This document shows, one piece after another, positions 56,792 to 64,000 of a DNA stretch of 64,000 nucleotides. Within the stretch, counting starts at the first letter, position 1, and every line of letters starts with the position of its first letter. The translations under genes were made by a program, and so were the position numbers. This DNA is from Hydractinia symbiolongicarpus (Eukaryota > Cnidaria > Hydrozoa > Anthoathecata > Hydractiniidae): NCBI RefSeq assembly GCF_029227915.1, contig NC_079877.1, positions 23,833,851-23,897,850 of the forward strand. The letters are read 5' to 3'. The notes beneath the pieces are model-generated. The model saw nothing but the letters and a program-made list of their open reading frames with translations. It did not search any database and was not told the DNA's origin.

Positions 56792-59700
56792 TCAGTACAT
56801 ATGGTTTCCTGCAAGCCACTTCAACGTATCATTTCTAGCATTCACGATGACGTCATTCACGCTCACACCGCCCCAAACATTACCAAGAATGTTCAGCGGT
56901 AAATTATTGCTCTTGACATAGTTTTTAATCTCATCTGCCTTTTTCTCGTGACCCACTTTATACTGAGGGATGCACTCTCTTTGGACATTACACAACGTTC
57001 TTTTCGGATTTGCCACAATACCCAAAATATCATGCGCTGATTTGACAGCTAGTTCGGTTATTTTGCTGACGTCGGCAGATCCTGAATTTCCAAATACCTC
57101 TTTAAACCATGCGCCACCCGCCATAGTGGTCATAATGGCAGAGTTTGATTTGGTGTGTTGTGGGAATATCAAAGAATCAAAAGTCATACCAAGTATGTCA
57201 CACGGTTCACATGTTGGGACAAGAAAACCAAATCCTTGGTATGGTAGTTTACAAGAATCGTATTCGAGATTTACAACAGCCATGTCTGCATATTCCACTG
57301 TATCCAGCATAGTAGATAGTGTTTTATCGCATTTGCTTAATAACTTGGATAACTGAGTACTAGGGAGCGTTGATATGACTCGATCAGCTTCAATCACACC
57401 TTGTGACGTCACGCAATGTATTTTATTTTCTGTTGTGTAGTCGATCTCTTTACATCGTGTATTTAACAGAAACTTCACTCCCTCAGATTTCAAGTGATCG
57501 TACCATACTTCTGGTAAGGTCTGCATACCATTCTGTAGAGTCCATCCCATCCAGTTTTCAGCTTTTGCTCTGCTGATCAAAGCGTTTGAATCTACTCTCG
57601 GTTGATCTAAGATAACAAAATACCAGAACAAGTTAATCAGACTGCATTGTAAAACTATTTTGAAAGTTTCTTGTTTCAAACAAAACTAAAAAATGTCCAA
57701 GGTTCTTAATATCTGATAACTCTATCCTTTCGATTTTTTTAGGTGAATATAATTAACTAAAATACGCTACAATTTTCTTCCTTGAATTCTTCATTTTCTT
57801 TCTTTACAGACGAAACTATCACCTCGATTCTTCCTGGTGTAAGTAATTCACGCAGAGATATAATCAACACATTTTTTTAGCTGTCTGAAGAAACTGTCGA
57901 ATAACTGCTTACCTGATTTCGAAAACAATGCACCCTTCACAACTGAACCATGCTGCCGTTCGTAATCAAAAAGAATTTTAAAACACGATCGCAAGCTCAA
58001 CTGTTCGGCGTCTCCACCAAAGATACCTCGACATAGCGATGTGGCCAGATAATCAGCTATCTGATGGAGAGAAAAAAAATTATACACAAGCTTGAAAAAC
58101 AAAACAATTGAAATAATCTAATGATGCATTGTGACGTTGGAACCCAAAAGGTGGTACAAAATAGTTGATTATATGGGTTGAACAATTTATTCATATTACA
58201 ATGAAATTCATCGTAAATACCGCTCGTCAAAAACTCTCATTCACAAGAGCAGAAGCACAAAAACTACTAATTCAAATTCAAGGCATTTCGAAGGTCAAAT
58301 TTTAGTGTGTTTTTGAAGTTCATTTTGAAATAAAATGATTACGGTCTAGTTCCTGGAAAATTAACAAATAGAAGAAAACACCCTCAGATTAGATTTAATA
58401 ATTTTATAACGCTTTTTACGTTAAGAAAAACAATACTTTACACGCGGTAACTCTGTTGTAAAATGCCTTCATTAAACTCTTGCACAACGAATTCTTGTAA
58501 CTTTTGTAAGATTTACACAAAATAAAAATAAAAAAATAAAATGTGAAATGATAAAATGTTTGCACTTGTTCCCAAATTTCACTTTTGTTTCAGCTTTTAC
58601 TTTCTGTAGTCTCAACTTAGTAGATCACCTAGGTATCGCAATCGTTAAGGTCATCTTCTAGATAATTATCTATATACTTTTTAATAAAAGGGATGTGAAA
58701 ATAAAAGGTGTTATACCTATAAAAGTATATGTTAAATACTAAGAACAAAATTTCTCAAACCCATTTCGAACTTTTTTCCAGATTTTTAGTACGAAACAAC
58801 TCATTTTTCAAGGTTTTCAAGGAATGCTGGTCTGGTGGCAACCCTACACAAAAACTTACTAAAAAAACATCAACAACTTTGCTTGATACTGAGAGTGTTC
58901 TCGTCCTTTAAGATCAGAAGACAGAAGTGGGCGAGACAAATATCTTGTCCTGCAAAAAGGTGTGAATTATGTGCAATACGCATGCTAGCATGTTTACTTC
59001 TCGAAATTTGATTGGTTTTTTTGACTAAATTATTATTGGTTAACAAAGTAAAACTTCTACCTCCTTGTTAAACCTGCGTTGAAAAAAGTCATACACAGAT
59101 TCATCCTCTGAACTGCTTCTCTTTACGAACGGTTCCCTCGCAATACTGGACAACAGAGATTTGCTGAACGGTTCTTGCCGAAACATGACGGATGAAACAG
59201 AGGATGGAAGCTCGTTTAATTTCCCTTTCGCGTAAATATATCTTTTTTTAGCTGCATCGTGTGTCTTGGGAACGCCAATGATCTTATCTTCCAATTCAAG
59301 ATCTGATAGCTACGAAAAAAAAGTTATAGCCAAGATGTAAAAAAAGAAAAAAACAGAATGAGAATTGCAAACAACTTCTAGAGAAAAGGGTAAGTAAAAT
59401 ATAAATTCAAGTCAAGGCAACCTTAAAATGTGTGTTTGAGCTATGTAATCATATCCAAATAGAGCATTGTCACGTGCAAACTTACCATCCATTCTGCGGA
59501 TTGGAACCCATCCATTTCTTATCGCCCCACCCAGGGGCGGCTGTGGTCAATAGCGCGTGCTTGCCAATTATTTGTAAATGCTTTCAAGGTTTTTATAATC
59601 CCCCCTTTTTTGGCGGTTTTTTGCTAAAAAATATTTTTCAAGTTTCAAGATTAGTAAACACAGAGACAAAAAAGCAAATCCTTGTTACAATGCAAAACAT

Positions 59701-60182
59701 CTAAATTTCCTGAAGAACAGAGTTACAAACATACACACACACACAGAAATATTTTTGGAAATTATTGAAGTCAAGGTTTTCCAGTTTTTTTTTACTCAGA
59801 CAAAGATAGTTGCCAAGCTTTTTAGGGTCCAGAAAACGCTAAGAAATGCGCGCCTGCACTATCAAGTACCAACCAAAACCTGAAAAAAAATTTAAACTAC
59901 AAGTGAAAATTACAAGAATAAAAGAATGGACACACGTACTATGTTTAACGCTTGTATTGCAGTGCTTCCATACGATCGGGCATTTCGTGGTCCATGCTCA
60001 AACACACTACCATCTTCATAACGTGTACTTTTCAACCAGCCACCAACTATGCTTTGATTTTCTACAATTGTCACATCACATGGAACTTTTGAATGCTTTA
60101 CCAGCGCATGCGCGGCTGACAATCCAGATATGCCTCCACCAATGATAACGACTTTATAAGGGATTGGTAACCAACTTGCCAT
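56792..60182 (-). CDS. PPOX: Protoporphyrinogen oxidase
   Basis: Four exons: 60182-59940, 59309-59061, 58060-57913 and 57606-56792. All introns are GT...AG, phases agree, and the total is 484 residues, close to the 477 of the human enzyme. The N-terminus has the FAD-binding VVIIGGGISGLSAAHAL, then GGWLKSTRYEDGSVFEHGPR. The middle has LCRGIFGGDAEQLSLRSCF; the C-terminus ends with the second flavin-contact block GNVWGGVSVNDVIVNARNDT. The enzyme oxidises protoporphyrinogen IX to protoporphyrin IX with O2 at the mitochondrial inner membrane, the penultimate haem step (established). ATG 60182 gives the family-typical start just before the FAD motif. DHX16 lies about 1.1 kb upstream on the same strand. 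No lesions. Confidence 0.96.
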
Positions 60183-60247
60183 TTTTGTATTTTGTTTTTC
60201 TAGAATATTCTTATCAATCAACTAATCATTCTAATAAGCAGTCACAC

Positions 60248-60433
60248 TTAAACATGTCCTTTCTCTACAATTGCATATAATTTTTGAAATTTTGTATGCA
60301 AGGCAGGACAGTAAAATCTAATTTTGCACGGTTTCTTGATTTTCGCAAGATGGCGGTTAACTTGTGCGATGATTAGGTACCGCAGTGTTACTTTATCAAA
60401 GCCATATTCTGATTTAAAATGTTCATATAACAT
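60248..60433 (-). CDS. Short open frame between PPOX and DHX16, doubtful
   Basis: 61 residues, basic, starting MLYEHFKSEYGFDKVTLRYL. It lies 66 bases upstream of the PPOX start on the same strand and could be in the PPOX leader or chance. No family recognised and no Cys/His pattern. Confidence 0.15.
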   Translation of the reverse strand: MLYEHFKSEYGFDKVTLRYLIIAQVNRHLAKIKKPCKIRFYCPALHTKFQKLYAIVEKGHV

Positions 60434-61264
60434 ACGGTAAATCTTCTAAGAAACGCCCGGTGCGTTTAGGTACTTTTTCAGAACATTTTAGAGCGGCGGT
60501 AAATAAAGGGGACAATTCTGGATTTCTATTATACTATCTACGTAATATATTGTTCATCTCAAATAAAAGAATCAAGCGACAGCTACAACCTCTGCCCCCC
60601 TCCACCCCAACAAAAAAAACAAAAACAAAAAAACAACAGGTTTCGTGTCTATCACAGACATTGATAATACTTTGAACGCTGATGATTAACCAGCCCCTTG
60701 AAAGGAGACGTTTATTAGAAGGTAAATAAAAGAAGGGCAAATGGCGGGCGTTTATAAAATATTTAAAATTTATAAATACGCCAACCGCGAACTTAACCTA
60801 AATCAGGCATTTTTTTCTACATTTTTTGTTTAGCATAAGCTGAGGATTTTAAAAACTTAATACAACAGATATATTCCTTTTTTTGACGCCTTCTTTAGAA
60901 GAATAGGAAAAATCGTAATACCATTTTATGTCAAATTCCTTAGCAATTGAGAACATTGTAAAAAATGGATGCAATGGAAAATAAATTAATTTGTACCAAC
61001 GTGCCTTTCTTGACAAGAAAGAGTCCTTCCTGGAAATACACACACTAATAAACATAATAAATACATATAATAAGAGAAGTTAGAAAGAAAAAGAAATATT
61101 CGCAATACAAAGCAGTTAAAAGCTTTAGGATTTAAAAAAAATAGATGTAAAACATTGCAATTAATCTCTCTCTACGTCACAAAATGCAGTTGATATTTCC
61201 AGAAAACAAATTATTAAAAAAATATGTACAAAGAAGTAGAAAAGTAACGTGAAGAAGAAAATCA

Positions 61265-64000
<2,736 letters not shown>

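Overview
The window is animal nuclear DNA: AT-rich, intron-bearing (GT...AG introns with T-rich acceptors), without operons, and dense in transposons. A class A GPCR, Frizzled-CRD/kringle receptors, a protoporphyrinogen oxidase, a DHX16-type splicing helicase, Helitron-like, piggyBac-like and Tnp2-like transposons and tRNA-derived SINEs together suggest an early-branching metazoan. A cnidarian, perhaps a hydrozoan, is my best guess, but the species cannot be fixed from the sequence.

Layout. 0-5 kb: unrecognised sequence, then a foldback-like element (2.68-4.70 kb) with 21-bp-repeat inverted arms around a broken DDE integrase. 5.0-6.0 kb: an intronless rhodopsin-type GPCR on the minus strand with one in-frame stop; a 5'-truncated, internally deleted copy lies at 15.3-15.9 kb on the plus strand. 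6.5-14 kb: Helitron-like units, two SINEs, simple repeats and a TTAA-flanked MITE. 18.1-20.3 kb (minus) and 22.55-42.6 kb (plus): a head-to-head pair of ROR-like genes encoding signal peptide, Frizzled CRD and kringle. The plus copy has two near-identical kringle exons, a membrane exon and a short tail that stops before any kinase domain. The minus copy is decayed, and the plus copy has a 2-bp frameshift in its CRD.

The introns of the plus receptor gene hold a 7.5-kb transposon (27.10-34.58 kb), with matching ends, a complete Tnp2-like transposase and a complete 10-exon second gene that resembles DUF4806 proteins, and a decayed piggyBac copy (38.0-40.15 kb). 45.4-50.4 kb (minus) carries a decayed multidomain gene that I reconstruct as HEPN (DZIP3-like), coiled coil, P-loop NTPase, FN3 and ankyrin repeats; a fragment of it is duplicated at 43.4-43.7 kb. 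50.9-51.7 kb is a head-to-tail array of Helitron-like units.

56.8-64 kb holds two ordinary housekeeping genes on the minus strand: PPOX (four exons, complete) and DHX16 (the three C-terminal exons, running off the right edge). Their reading frames are clean. The lesions in the receptor, GPCR and HEPN/NTPase genes are therefore more likely real decay than general sequence error, although several sit in homopolymers and need read-level checks.
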